Below the pieces are notes generated by a model. That model ran no database searches. It worked only from the letters and a program-made list of their open reading frames with translations, and was not told the origin of the DNA. DNA of 21,245 nucleotides, taken from contig PLXW01000069.1 of NCBI GenBank assembly GCA_003151595.1, positions 1 to 21,245 of the forward strand, given 5' to 3'. Positions 11,608-18,848 of the stretch are shown here, piece by piece; position 1 is the stretch's first letter; the number at the start of each line of letters is the position of its first letter. Source of the stretch: Myxococcales bacterium. Lineage in GTDB: Bacteria > Myxococcota > Polyangia > Polyangiales > Polyangiaceae. Both the position numbers and the translations under genes were made by a program.

Positions 11608-12333
11608 ATGACCCGGCGCGCGCTGTCGCTGACGCTCTTCGCCGGAGTCGCCCTCGCCATCGGCGCCTTCGCCGGCGCGCGAATCGCCGCGTCGCACGCG
11701 CACGCGCCTACGGCGAGCGTCGCGCCGGCTCACGCCGTTCGCCTCCTCGTCCCGCACGTCGACGGCGTCATCACGCTCGACGGCGACATGGACGATACGG
11801 GCTGGCTCCACGCCACCGCGCGCACCGGCGCGTTCCTCGCGTCCGACGGATCGAACGCGCGCCCGTACTCCAACGCGCGCTTCGTCTGGGGAGACGGCCA
11901 CCTCTACGCGGCGCTCTACGCCGCCGACGAAGACATCCGCGCCACGCGCACCGACGCCGACGCGCCTCTCTGGCTCGACGACGCCTTCCACCTCGTCTTC
12001 ACCGACGGCGCGTCACGCAAATCGCTCGACCTCTCGCCGCTCGGCACGCTCACCGACGCCATCGCTCACGCCGGCGGCGACGCCCCCTTCGACTACGGCT
12101 GGTCGAGCGGCGCGCACGTCTCGCACGAGCTCGACGGAACGGTGAACGACCCGTCGGACGAAGACGAAGAGTGGGTCCTCGAGCTGGCGATCCCGTTCGA
12201 GTCGCTCGGCCTCGAAGGAAAACGTGGCGAGCAGATCCCGCTCACGATCCGCCGCTGCGACACGCCGAAGCACGCGCGTCGCGTCTGCGGCTCATGGAAC
12301 GGTGACGACGGCGGCGTGCTCGTCCTCGATTGA
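11608..12333 (+). CDS. Secreted CBM9-like domain protein
   Basis: This 241-residue protein has an N-terminal signal or anchor: MTRRALS, then a hydrophobic run to about residue 28. After an Ala/His-rich linker comes a beta-sandwich-like domain (about 48-241): DGVITLDGDMDDTGW, then RFVWGDGHLYAALYA, DDAFHLVF, and EEWVLELAIPFESLGL near the C-terminus. This order (DG-x-DD-x-W near the start, a W-x-D-x-LY strand, an acidic pair before a final strand) is the hallmark of CBM9-type carbohydrate-binding or DOMON-like domains. No catalytic module is attached. It may bind sugars or haem-like ligands outside the inner membrane; the ligand is unknown. The ATG at 11608 gives a normal signal peptide. An ATG at 11572 abuts GGAG too closely to be favoured. 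The gene is convergent with the next one, 38 bp away. Confidence 0.78.
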   Translation: MTRRALSLTLFAGVALAIGAFAGARIAASHAHAPTASVAPAHAVRLLVPHVDGVITLDGDMDDTGWLHATARTGAFLASDGSNARPYSNARFVWGDGHLYAALYAADEDIRATRTDADAPLWLDDAFHLVFTDGASRKSLDLSPLGTLTDAIAHAGGDAPFDYGWSSGAHVSHELDGTVNDPSDEDEEWVLELAIPFESLGLEGKRGEQIPLTIRRCDTPKHARRVCGSWNGDDGGVLVLD

Positions 12334-12371
12334 GCGGGTCCGCCCTCAGCGCGGCGCGCGCAGGCCTCGGC

Positions 12372-13115
12372 TCACGGCACGATGCGGTAGCTCGACACGA
12401 CGGCCGAGCCGACGAAGTGCTTGTGAAAGAAGAGGAGTCCGCCGCGCCCTTCGGTCGTGATCTTCGAGATGGCCGGCCCGAGAGGCGTCGTCTCCCCGAA
12501 CTCGACGGTGAAGTGGATCCAGTCGATGAAGAGCGGCGTCTTGCTCATCTTGAAGCCGGCCGAGATCACCGTGCCCGCCTTCGTGTCGACCCACGCCGAC
12601 CCTTCGATTGTCTGCTCGGTCGGCGCCTTGGGGACGAACGCGATCCGCACGCGCGAAGCGTCGGCGCGATCGACCTCCACCTCGTCGAACGTGTACTTTG
12701 CATATTCGCTGGCGAGGAAGGGCATCGGCACCTTCTCCTTCTCGCGCTCCTCGGGCGTCTTCGCCTTTCGCTTCTCGTCCGCCTCGCGCGCTTTCCTGCG
12801 CGCGTCGTCGGTCTTGTCCTCACCGTCTTCGACGTACTTGATGACGACGAACCGCGCGGCCGTGCCGTTGGCCTCGACGCGCCCGTTGAGCGCCTTCTTC
12901 GAGGTGCAGTTGCCGTCGCCGTCGAGGTCGTCGAGCTTGCCGTCGAACAGGAAGCTGGCATGCGTGCGCATGGCCTCGAACGCTGCGGCGTGGACGGCGA
13001 GCTTCTCCATGAGCTCGGGCGGCGGAGCGGCGGCGGCGGCCTTGCTCGAAAGCGCGACGAGCGCGAGCCCCGCCCCGAAGGCGAGCGCGCTGGCACCGGC
13101 AGCTCGACGATTCAT
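12372..13115 (-). CDS. Secreted LolA-like protein of unknown function
   Basis: This 247-residue protein has a clear signal peptide (MNRRAAG, hydrophobic core, likely cleavage after the SSKAAAAA segment at about 24-30). The mature part is beta-rich with FEAMRTHASFLFDGKL (47-62), GRVEANGTAARF, GSAWVDTKAGTVISAGFKM and GLLFFHKHF, an arrangement like LolA/LolB-type periplasmic lipid or lipoprotein carriers. The assignment rests on pattern, not on conserved catalytic residues. A highly charged, probably helical insert (about 97-129) interrupts the fold. The ATG at 13115 is chosen because the signal peptide starts there. It follows the PilT-like gene by 26 bp on the same strand and is probably cotranscribed. 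Confidence 0.68.
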   Translation of the reverse strand: MNRRAAGASALAFGAGLALVALSSKAAAAAPPPELMEKLAVHAAAFEAMRTHASFLFDGKLDDLDGDGNCTSKKALNGRVEANGTAARFVVIKYVEDGEDKTDDARRKAREADEKRKAKTPEEREKEKVPMPFLASEYAKYTFDEVEVDRADASRVRIAFVPKAPTEQTIEGSAWVDTKAGTVISAGFKMSKTPLFIDWIHFTVEFGETTPLGPAISKITTEGRGGLLFFHKHFVGSAVVSSYRIVP

Positions 13116-13141
13116 CACGCCGGAGCATGACGCGTGCGGGT

Positions 13142-14593
13142 TCATTTCGCGAGGTACATCGCCAGCGACGCCGGATCGTTCGCCACCGCTCGCGCTTCCT
13201 CGGCCGTGACCTCGCCGGCCAGCACGCGATCGGCGAGGCACCGTTCGAGCGAGAGCATCCCCTCGCGCCGCCCCGATTGAAGCGCCGTGGCGATCTGCGC
13301 GGTCTTCGACTCACGAATGAGCGACGCCACGCCATGGGTCACGCGAAGCACCTCGACCGCAGGCAGCCGGCCGGTTCCGCGCGCGCGGGGCAGGAGCTGC
13401 TGTGCGATGACGGCGCGAAGCGACTCGGCGAGCTGGACGCGGACGTGCGCTTGTCGCTCGCTCGGCACCGCGTCGACGATCCGCTCCACGGCCGACCCCG
13501 CCGATCGACTGTGCATCGACGCCAGGACGAGCTGCCCCGTCTCTGCGGCGGTGAGCGCGAGCGCGATCGTCTCCGGATCGCGCAGCTCGCCTACGAGCAA
13601 TATGTCGGGGTCTTCGCGGAGCGCGTCGCGGAGGCCGCTCTGGAAGTCGGGGACGTCGCGACCGATCTGCCGACGTCGGACGAGCGACGAGTCGGTCGCC
13701 GTGAGCGCGTACTCGATCGGATCCTCGAGCGTCGTCAGCACGACCGATCGCTTCCGCAACGCCTCCTGGGCCAGGGCCGCGAGCGTCGTCGATTTCCCCG
13801 AGCCGGTCGCGCCGCAAACGAGCACGAGGCCGTTCGGCAGGTCGACGAGATCGGCGAGCGGCACCGGCATGAGCAGCGACGCCAGCGACGGCGCCGCGCG
13901 CGGAAGCAGGCGCACGGCGGCCGCGAACCCGTCGGCCGTGCGAAACAGGTGCGCGCGGACGCGACCCACGCCGTCGATGTCCCGCGCGACATCGAGCGCC
14001 TCTCCGCGCGCGACGCGATCGCGATCGGCCGCGTCGAGCGCGAACATCGCCACGACATCGATGTGCGCATCGGCGTCGAGGCGCTGCAGACGACCGTCGA
14101 CGCGCGCGCTCGGCGGCTCGCCGTCCGCCAGATGGAGATCGCTCGCGCGCAACGCCGCCGCGCGGCCGACGAGATCGGAGAGCCCCGGCGCGATCGACTC
14201 GGTCGACGTCGCCGCGCTCGTCACGACGCGCGGCTCATGCACGGGCGGCGCGACCACCGGGGCGGCGTGCACCACCGGCTCTCGGCGCGCGCCGCGCAAG
14301 AAGATGGCGTCGAACGCGCCCGCGTCGCGCGCGACGAGCGTCACCTGAAATGTCCCGAGCGCTCCGGCGTCATGCGACACCTCGAGCCGCCCGCGCGCGC
14401 GCATCGCCTCTTCGCGCTCCGGCGTCAGGATCTCGCCGAGCAAGTCGCGCAGCGTGTCGCCCGACATGGCCGGGATCGCCAGACGCTTCGCCGCGCCGTT
14501 CGCCAGCATCTTCGGCTCGCGATCGCTCCCGACCCGCAGCTCGTTGGCTCCCTGCGCCGCGACGATCGAGAGAAGGCTGTCGATACGCGCCAT
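13142..14593 (-). CDS. PilT-like type IV pilus/secretion ATPase with duplicated N-domain
   Basis: The protein has 483 residues. The RecA-like ATPase has Walker A GATGSGKST (261-269), Asp box TLEDPIEY (288-295), Walker B ILLVGELRD (331-339), a His box starting at His361, and GVASLIRE (421-428), a variant of the AIRNLIRE motif linked to PilT retraction. Ahead of it is a standard PilT N-domain (about 138-232) with ASDLHLADGEPP. Residues 1-100 look like a second, degenerate copy (GANELRVGSDREPKM), joined by a Pro/Ala/Val linker (about 101-136). PilT proteins are usually about 340-370 residues, so the extra domain explains the length. It is a cytosolic hexameric motor by family; the machine it powers is unknown, as no pilin genes are nearby. 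It is divergent from the Clp-like gene (106 bp apart). Confidence 0.92.
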   Translation of the reverse strand: MARIDSLLSIVAAQGANELRVGSDREPKMLANGAAKRLAIPAMSGDTLRDLLGEILTPEREEAMRARGRLEVSHDAGALGTFQVTLVARDAGAFDAIFLRGARREPVVHAAPVVAPPVHEPRVVTSAATSTESIAPGLSDLVGRAAALRASDLHLADGEPPSARVDGRLQRLDADAHIDVVAMFALDAADRDRVARGEALDVARDIDGVGRVRAHLFRTADGFAAAVRLLPRAAPSLASLLMPVPLADLVDLPNGLVLVCGATGSGKSTTLAALAQEALRKRSVVLTTLEDPIEYALTATDSSLVRRRQIGRDVPDFQSGLRDALREDPDILLVGELRDPETIALALTAAETGQLVLASMHSRSAGSAVERIVDAVPSERQAHVRVQLAESLRAVIAQQLLPRARGTGRLPAVEVLRVTHGVASLIRESKTAQIATALQSGRREGMLSLERCLADRVLAGEVTAEEARAVANDPASLAMYLAK

Positions 14594-14636
14594 CTGCGAG
14601 GATCAGCGTACGCGACCGCGCGCACATTCCCCACCT

Positions 14637-14658
14637 CTTCACTTCGCGCGCGGTGAAG
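14637..14658. repeat. Inverted repeat between divergent genes
   Basis: CTTCAC (14637-14642) and GTGAAG (14653-14658) flank 10 bp, midway between the PilT-like start (14593) and the Clp-like start (14700). It could be an operator shared by the two divergent genes; no known consensus is recognised. Confidence 0.25.
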
Positions 14659-14699
14659 CGCTCGGAAGAAATCACTCTCAGCGTCCGTACAACTTCTCG

Positions 14700-15449
14700 A
14701 TGCAACTCCGAGCCGATCTCCAGGCCGCCGTCTCGCGTGCCGGTCTCCTCGCCACGACGCACGGCCACGCCAGCATCACGGCCGAGCATCTCCTGGTCTC
14801 GCTGCTCACCGACGACGCCGTCGGGCGGATCATCGCCGGTGTAGGCGGAGACGTCGTGGCGCTCATCGCGTCTGCCGCGCAGCTCGTCGACGCGCTCGAC
14901 GCGCGCGTTCGCAACGCCACCTTCATCCCGCCGACCGTAGCGACCGACGTGCTGAAGCGCGCGTTCCTTCAGGTCGCGGCGAGCGGGGGAGGGGACGTCA
15001 CGCCGACCGACGCCTTCATCGCCCTCTACGGCCCGCCCGTCTCGCGCGCCTCGCAGCTCCTCGCGACAGCGGGCGTTGATCGCTTGCGCGTCCTGCTCTT
15101 CATCGAGCACGGCATCGCGCGCACGGCCGACGCCAACGACGCGCCGGTCGACACCCTCCGCGCTTACGCCGCGACGTCAGCCGCGGACGTCACCGTCACG
15201 CGCAAGATCGTGCTCCACAACGATCGCTACACGACGCAGGAGTACGTCGTCGAAGCGCTGCAGTCCTTCTTCGATCTGACGGCGGACGACGCCAAGCGCC
15301 TCATGCTCGCGGTGCACCGCGAAGGCAAAGCGACCGTCGCCGTCGACGCGAAGGCGACCGCCGAGCTCCGCATCGCCTCGTTCCTGTCGCACGCGCGCGC
15401 GCACGGCATGCCTCTCCTCGTGACGAGCGAGCCCGCCGAGCGCGACTGA
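14700..15449 (+). CDS. ClpA N-domain fused to ClpS-type N-degron adaptor
   Basis: The protein has 249 residues. Residues 1 to about 140 match the ClpA N-domain: an ITAEHLLVSLL segment, then VLKRAFLQVAASG, VTPTDAFIALY and a final LLFIEHGIAR, co-linear with E. coli ClpA. Residues about 142-164 form a linker. Residues 165-245 are a ClpS domain: IVLHNDRYTTQEYVVEAL, LMLAVHREGKA and HGMPLLVTSE. The N-degron pocket residues Asn174, Asp175, Thr178, Met202, Val205 and His206 correspond to E. coli N34, D35, T38, M62, V65 and H66. The M40 gate position is Gln180 and D36 is Arg176. No AAA+ domain or Walker motif is present. In ordinary systems ClpS delivers N-end-rule substrates by docking on the ClpA N-domain; here the two partners are one chain. 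The ATG at 14700 starts exactly at the N-domain; the ribosome site is weak. Confidence 0.88.
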   Translation: MQLRADLQAAVSRAGLLATTHGHASITAEHLLVSLLTDDAVGRIIAGVGGDVVALIASAAQLVDALDARVRNATFIPPTVATDVLKRAFLQVAASGGGDVTPTDAFIALYGPPVSRASQLLATAGVDRLRVLLFIEHGIARTADANDAPVDTLRAYAATSAADVTVTRKIVLHNDRYTTQEYVVEALQSFFDLTADDAKRLMLAVHREGKATVAVDAKATAELRIASFLSHARAHGMPLLVTSEPAERD

Positions 15450-15496
15450 CGAAGCTCAGGCGAGCGGAGCCCTCCCTTCGGTCGCTCCTACGCTTG

Positions 15497-15517
15497 CTGT
15501 CTAGCTTCGCTAGACAG
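15497..15517. terminator. Perfect hairpin between convergent genes, overlapping a stop codon
   Basis: The 9-bp arms CTGTCTAGC (15497-15505) and GCTAGACAG (15509-15517) enclose a 3-nt loop. The TAG stop of the YheS-like gene (15510-15512) is inside one arm. It lies between the ends of two convergent genes, so it could work as a bidirectional terminator. There is no T-tract on either side. Confidence 0.5.
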
Positions 15518-17159
15518 AGCTCGGAGCCTCGTGCCCGCTCTTCGCGACGTACTCGGTGTACCCGCCGCCGTAGACATGGATGCCGTCGTCCGTGACCTCG
15601 AGCACGCGGTTCGAGAGCGCGCCGAGGAAGTGCCGATCGTGCGAGACGAAGAGCATCGTCCCTTCGAACGACTGCAGCGACTTCATCAGCATCTCTTTGG
15701 TTTCGATGTCGAGGTGGTTGGTCGGCTCGTCGAGCACCAGGAAGTTCGGCGGGTCGTAGAGCATCTTCGCCAGCACCACGCGCGCCTTCTCGCCGCCCGA
15801 CAGGATGCGGCACTTCTTCTCCGCGTCGTCGCCGGAGAAGCCGAACGCGCCGGCGAGCGCCTTCATCGATCCGATCGTGGCCAGCGGGAACGCGCCCTGG
15901 AGGGTCTCCAGCACGGTCTCTTCGCCCACCAGGAGCTCCATCGCGTGCTGCGCGAAGTACCCCATCTTCACGCTCGCGCCGACGGCCACCGCGCCTGAAT
16001 CGGGCTGCGCGTGCCCGGCTACGAGCTTCAACAGCGTCGACTTCCCGGCGCCGTTGACCCCCATCACGCACCACCGCTCGCGACGTCGGAGCAGCAGATC
16101 GAGCCCCGCGTAGATGACGCGATCGCCGTACGCCTTCTTCACGCCATCGAGCTTCGCCACGTCCTCACCGGAGCGAGGCGCCGGACGGAAGTCGAAGTCG
16201 CGCGCCACGCGACGCTTCGGCGGCTCGACGCGCTCGATCTTGTCGAGCTTCTTCACGCGCGACTGGACCTGCGCGGCGTGCGAGGCGCGGGCCTTGAAGC
16301 GGGCGATGAACGCTTCTTCCTTCGCCAGCATCGCCTGCTGCCGCGCGTACTGTGCTTCCTGGTGCTGCGCGGCGAGCGCGCGCTGCTGCTCGTAGAACTC
16401 GTAGTTGCCCGAGTACGTCGTGAGGTCGCCGCCGTCGATCTCGACGATCTTCGTCACCAGACGATTGAGCAGCTCGCGATCGTGCGACGTCATCACGAGC
16501 GCCCCTTCGAACTGCCGAAGGAAGTTCTCCAACCAGAGGATCGACTCGAGGTCCAGGTGGTTCGTGGGCTCGTCGAGCAGCAGCGCGTCGGGGCGCATCA
16601 ATAGAATGCGCGCCAGCGCCACGCGCATCTTCCAGCCGCCCGACAGCGTCGAGACGTCGGCCCCCATCGACGGCCCGCGCGCCTTCGAGGTGTTCGACGT
16701 ATCGTCGTGAAACCCGAGCCCCGCCAGGATCTCGCGCGCCCGCGCTTCGAGCGCGTACCCGCCGAGCTCGTCGAAGCGCGCCTGCGCGTGCCCGAACTGT
16801 TCCACCAGCTGCTCGATCTCGTCGACGCGCTCGGGATCGGCCATCGCGTGCTCGAGCGAGTGAAGCGCCTCGGCGGCTTCGGACACTTCGCCCGCGCCGG
16901 CCATCGTCTCGGCGACGACGCTCCGCCCCTTCATCTCGCCGACGTCCTGGCTGAAGTACCCGACCGTCAGGCCGCGATCGATGGCGACGTTGCCTCCATC
17001 GGGCTCTTCTTCTTTGACGATCATCCGGAAGATCGTCGACTTGCCGGCGCCGTTGGGACCGACGAGCCCGACCTTCTCCCCCTTGAAGACGCTCATCGAC
17101 GCCTCGAGAAAGAGGATCTGCTTGCCGTGCTGCTTGGAGATTTGGTCGAGTCGGATCAC
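15510..17159 (-). CDS. ABC-F family ATPase, YheS-like
   Basis: This 549-residue protein has tandem ABC domains and no membrane segments. Domain 1 has Walker A GPNGAGKST (34-42), signature TLSGGWKMR (171-179), Walker B LLLDEPTNHLD (193-203) and switch SHDRE. The linker (about 255-315) is helical and carries a FKARASHAAQVQSR-type stretch. Domain 2 has Walker A GVNGAGKST (367-375), signature ILSGGEKAR (452-460), Walker B LVLDEPTNHLD (474-484) and SHDRHF. The SGGW-R first signature resembles E. coli YheS, and both signatures are intact, unlike the YbiT-like paralogue at 5498. The GTG at 17159 gives the standard N-terminus IRLDQISKQHG; a TTG at 17198 would add 13 residues. A ribosome-associated role is known for the family; the specific function is unknown. 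It is divergent from the nucleoside kinase gene. Confidence 0.93.
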   Translation of the reverse strand: MIRLDQISKQHGKQILFLEASMSVFKGEKVGLVGPNGAGKSTIFRMIVKEEEPDGGNVAIDRGLTVGYFSQDVGEMKGRSVVAETMAGAGEVSEAAEALHSLEHAMADPERVDEIEQLVEQFGHAQARFDELGGYALEARAREILAGLGFHDDTSNTSKARGPSMGADVSTLSGGWKMRVALARILLMRPDALLLDEPTNHLDLESILWLENFLRQFEGALVMTSHDRELLNRLVTKIVEIDGGDLTTYSGNYEFYEQQRALAAQHQEAQYARQQAMLAKEEAFIARFKARASHAAQVQSRVKKLDKIERVEPPKRRVARDFDFRPAPRSGEDVAKLDGVKKAYGDRVIYAGLDLLLRRRERWCVMGVNGAGKSTLLKLVAGHAQPDSGAVAVGASVKMGYFAQHAMELLVGEETVLETLQGAFPLATIGSMKALAGAFGFSGDDAEKKCRILSGGEKARVVLAKMLYDPPNFLVLDEPTNHLDIETKEMLMKSLQSFEGTMLFVSHDRHFLGALSNRVLEVTDDGIHVYGGGYTEYVAKSGHEAPSSV

Positions 17160-17244
17160 GGGGGGAAGCGAGCGTGACAGGGTTTCGCGAACGCGCAAGC
17201 AGGCGCGAGGCGGCGGCGCGCTGTTAGTCTCGCGAGCCTAGAAG

Positions 17245-17856
17245 ATGAAACGGATCATCGCGGTCGCCGGCACCATCGGCGCGGGGAAGACGTCGCTCGT
17301 GGCCTGGCTCGTCAAACGCTACGGCCTCGAGCCGTTCTACGAGCCGAACGAAGCGAACCCGTACCTCGCCGACTTCTACTCCGACATGAAGCGCTGGTCG
17401 TTTCACTCGCAGTGCTTCTTCCTCGCGCACAAACTCGAGCTCCATCAGCGCCTGGAACGCGCCGAGAAGCCCGCGGTCATCGATCGCACGATCTACGAAG
17501 ACGCCGAGATCTTCGCGAGGAACCTGTACGCCCAGAAGCTCATGTCGAAGCGCGACTGGGAGGTCTACCAGCGCCTCTACGCCGGCATTCGTTTGGCGTT
17601 GAAGCCACCGGACGTCTTGCTGGCGCTCACCTGCTCGCTCGGAGCGGCGAAGAAGCGGATCGCGAAGCGAGGGCGGGCGATGGAGAAGGAGATCCCGGAG
17701 GCGTACTTGCGCCGCCTGCATCGCCTGTACGGCGAGTGGTTCGCCTCGTACGACCTCTCGCCCATCGTCACGATCGACACGACGAAGATGGACTACGTCG
17801 AGGACCTCGTCGATCTCATCGAGCTCTCGAAAAGACTCGACGAAGCCCTCGCGTAG
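17245..17856 (+). CDS. Deoxynucleoside kinase (dAK/dGK-type)
   Basis: This 203-residue cytosolic enzyme of the deoxynucleoside kinase family phosphorylates deoxynucleosides to 5'-monophosphates in purine/pyrimidine salvage. The P-loop is GTIGAGKTS (9-17). EPNEANPYLADFY (33-45) supplies the catalytic Glu and substrate-site residues. SFHSQCFFLAHKLE follows, then DRTIYEDAEIFA (80-91) with the DR pair, and the lid segment KRGRAMEKEIPEAYL (141-155). Length and motif order fit bacterial deoxyadenosine/deoxyguanosine kinases; which base is preferred cannot be read by eye. The ATG at 17245 is immediately before the P-loop strand. It is 85 bp from the divergent ABC-F start and only 8 bp from the end of the next, convergent gene. 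Confidence 0.92.
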   Translation: MKRIIAVAGTIGAGKTSLVAWLVKRYGLEPFYEPNEANPYLADFYSDMKRWSFHSQCFFLAHKLELHQRLERAEKPAVIDRTIYEDAEIFARNLYAQKLMSKRDWEVYQRLYAGIRLALKPPDVLLALTCSLGAAKKRIAKRGRAMEKEIPEAYLRRLHRLYGEWFASYDLSPIVTIDTTKMDYVEDLVDLIELSKRLDEALA

Positions 17857-17864
17857 CGATCGCG

Positions 17865-18422
17865 TCAGGACGCGGCCGTGCCGTTGGTGGCCCCGGGCGC
17901 GTTGACGGGTTTGGTCGCGGCGGACGATGTCGTGCTCGCCGCGGTCTGCGACGTCGTCGCGTTGATGGCCACGCCCCCGTCGGCCGGGACGACACCTTTG
18001 ATTCCCTTCTTCTGGTTCTTCCCTTTCGTGCCGCGCGCCTCGCGCGTCGCCTTTCGCTGCACGACGGCGGTGGCCTTGGTCTGGGCGCTGGGCTTCTTGC
18101 GCTTCGACGGCGCGAAGCCGAAATCGGCGAGCTTCACGCTGTCGTCGCCGAACCTCCCCTGAAGGAATCGGAGAAGCGCGCGACGAATCGGAGAGATCTC
18201 CGTCTCGAGCTGCTCTTCGCTCGCGACGCAGGCGGAGTACGTCGTCTTCGCCGCCGTCGTCTTCGAGCGCGCCGCGCTACGCGCTTTCAGCTGCTTGATG
18301 ACGTCGCCGATCTTCCACGTCTTGCCGACGAGAAGGAGCGACGTCTTGGGCTGAAAGTGGCTGGAAAGACCCGTCATGAGGGTCTGATCGCCGTCGATCG
18401 TTTCAATCTTGGATTTGGCCAT
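17865..18422 (-). CDS. Hypothetical protein with basic, Ala/Thr-rich tail
   Basis: This 185-residue protein belongs to no family I can name. Residues 1-100 are a small mixed region (LMTGLSSHFQPKTSLLLVG, WKIGDVIKQLKARSA, RALLRFLQGRFGDDS). Residues 100-143 are strongly basic, with FGFAPSKRKKP and KATREARGTKGKNQKKG; the rest is a low-complexity Ala/Thr/Ser tail. I have the impression that proteins with the KLADFGFAP...ATREARGT block are multi-copy in some myxobacteria; this is recollection, not evidence from the window. The basic patch suggests nucleic-acid contact. The ATG at 18422 is chosen as the first Met with the basic MAKSK start; a GTG 66 bp upstream (18488) is less likely. It ends 8 bp from the convergent nucleoside kinase gene. 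Confidence 0.72.
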   Translation of the reverse strand: MAKSKIETIDGDQTLMTGLSSHFQPKTSLLLVGKTWKIGDVIKQLKARSAARSKTTAAKTTYSACVASEEQLETEISPIRRALLRFLQGRFGDDSVKLADFGFAPSKRKKPSAQTKATAVVQRKATREARGTKGKNQKKGIKGVVPADGGVAINATTSQTAASTTSSAATKPVNAPGATNGTAAS

Positions 18423-18614
18423 GATGGTCACCGTTCGAACCATGAGATGGACGTGTCCCTTCGGCGGCGGGAGGCCGTCGTTCGTCACGTCTTAATGATC
18501 CTTTCGGATCAACCGCGAGGGACGTTGCTAAGAAAATGCATCGCCGCTGACGATTCCCGAACGGGGGACGTCGAGCGGGGGACTGACGCGGGCGATGCGG
18601 GCGCGCGTCGTCGT
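18423..18614. other. Upstream region of the hypothetical gene
   Basis: There is no credible gene here. It carries the small hairpin at 18496-18511 and grades into the minisatellite at 18615. Together with that repeat it forms the longest gene-free stretch between complete genes in the window (18423-18848, 426 bp). Confidence 0.45.
18496..18511 (-). promoter_or_regulatory. Small hairpin or operator upstream of the hypothetical gene
   Basis: TGATCC (18496-18501) and GGATCA (18506-18511) are perfect 6-bp arms. In a minus-strand transcript the loop would be GAAA, a stable GNRA tetraloop, about 75 nt before the ATG at 18422. It could be a 5'-UTR element or a dimeric regulator site. Confidence 0.3.
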
Positions 18615-18832
18615 GAGCGGCTCGCCTTCCACATTGAAGGACGCCCCTTCGACGATGAGGAGCGCGCGCCTCGAGTTGAAGCGCCTTCCTCTCAGGTCGA
18701 AACGCCCTCCTTTCAACGCGAAGGGTGCCCCTCTCACCGCGAAAGGTGACCACCTGAAGGCGGAACGCGGCCCTTCCAACTCGGAACGCGACCCTCCCAA
18801 CACGAGAGGTGCCCCTCCCACCGTGACCGGGC
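18615..18832. repeat. 21-bp minisatellite with self-complementary units
   Basis: About ten imperfect units start at 18615, 18636, 18657, 18678, 18699, 18720, 18741, 18762, 18783 and 18804, exactly 21 bp apart. Each has a purine-rich half (GAAGG-like) and a pyrimidine-rich half (CCTTC-like). Within most units the halves can pair although their sequence differs from unit to unit. A minus-strand frame (about 18528-18821) reads them as heptapeptides of the form F-x-[VL]-x-G-x-x. It has only a GTG start and no ribosome site, so coding is uncertain. Confidence 0.8.
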
Positions 18833-18848
18833 GACGTTACGTCTCGTC

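Noticed and set aside
15450..15496. A second stem (GAGCG/CGCTC) upstream of the 15497 hairpin
   Set aside because: It has only 5 bp with a long loop and is too weak to call separately.
18528..18821. A 97-codon minus-strand frame over the minisatellite
   Set aside because: The heptad pattern is real but appears in every frame because the period is 21 bp. The frame has a GTG start and no ribosome site. It is kept as a possibility inside the repeat entry and not called as a gene.
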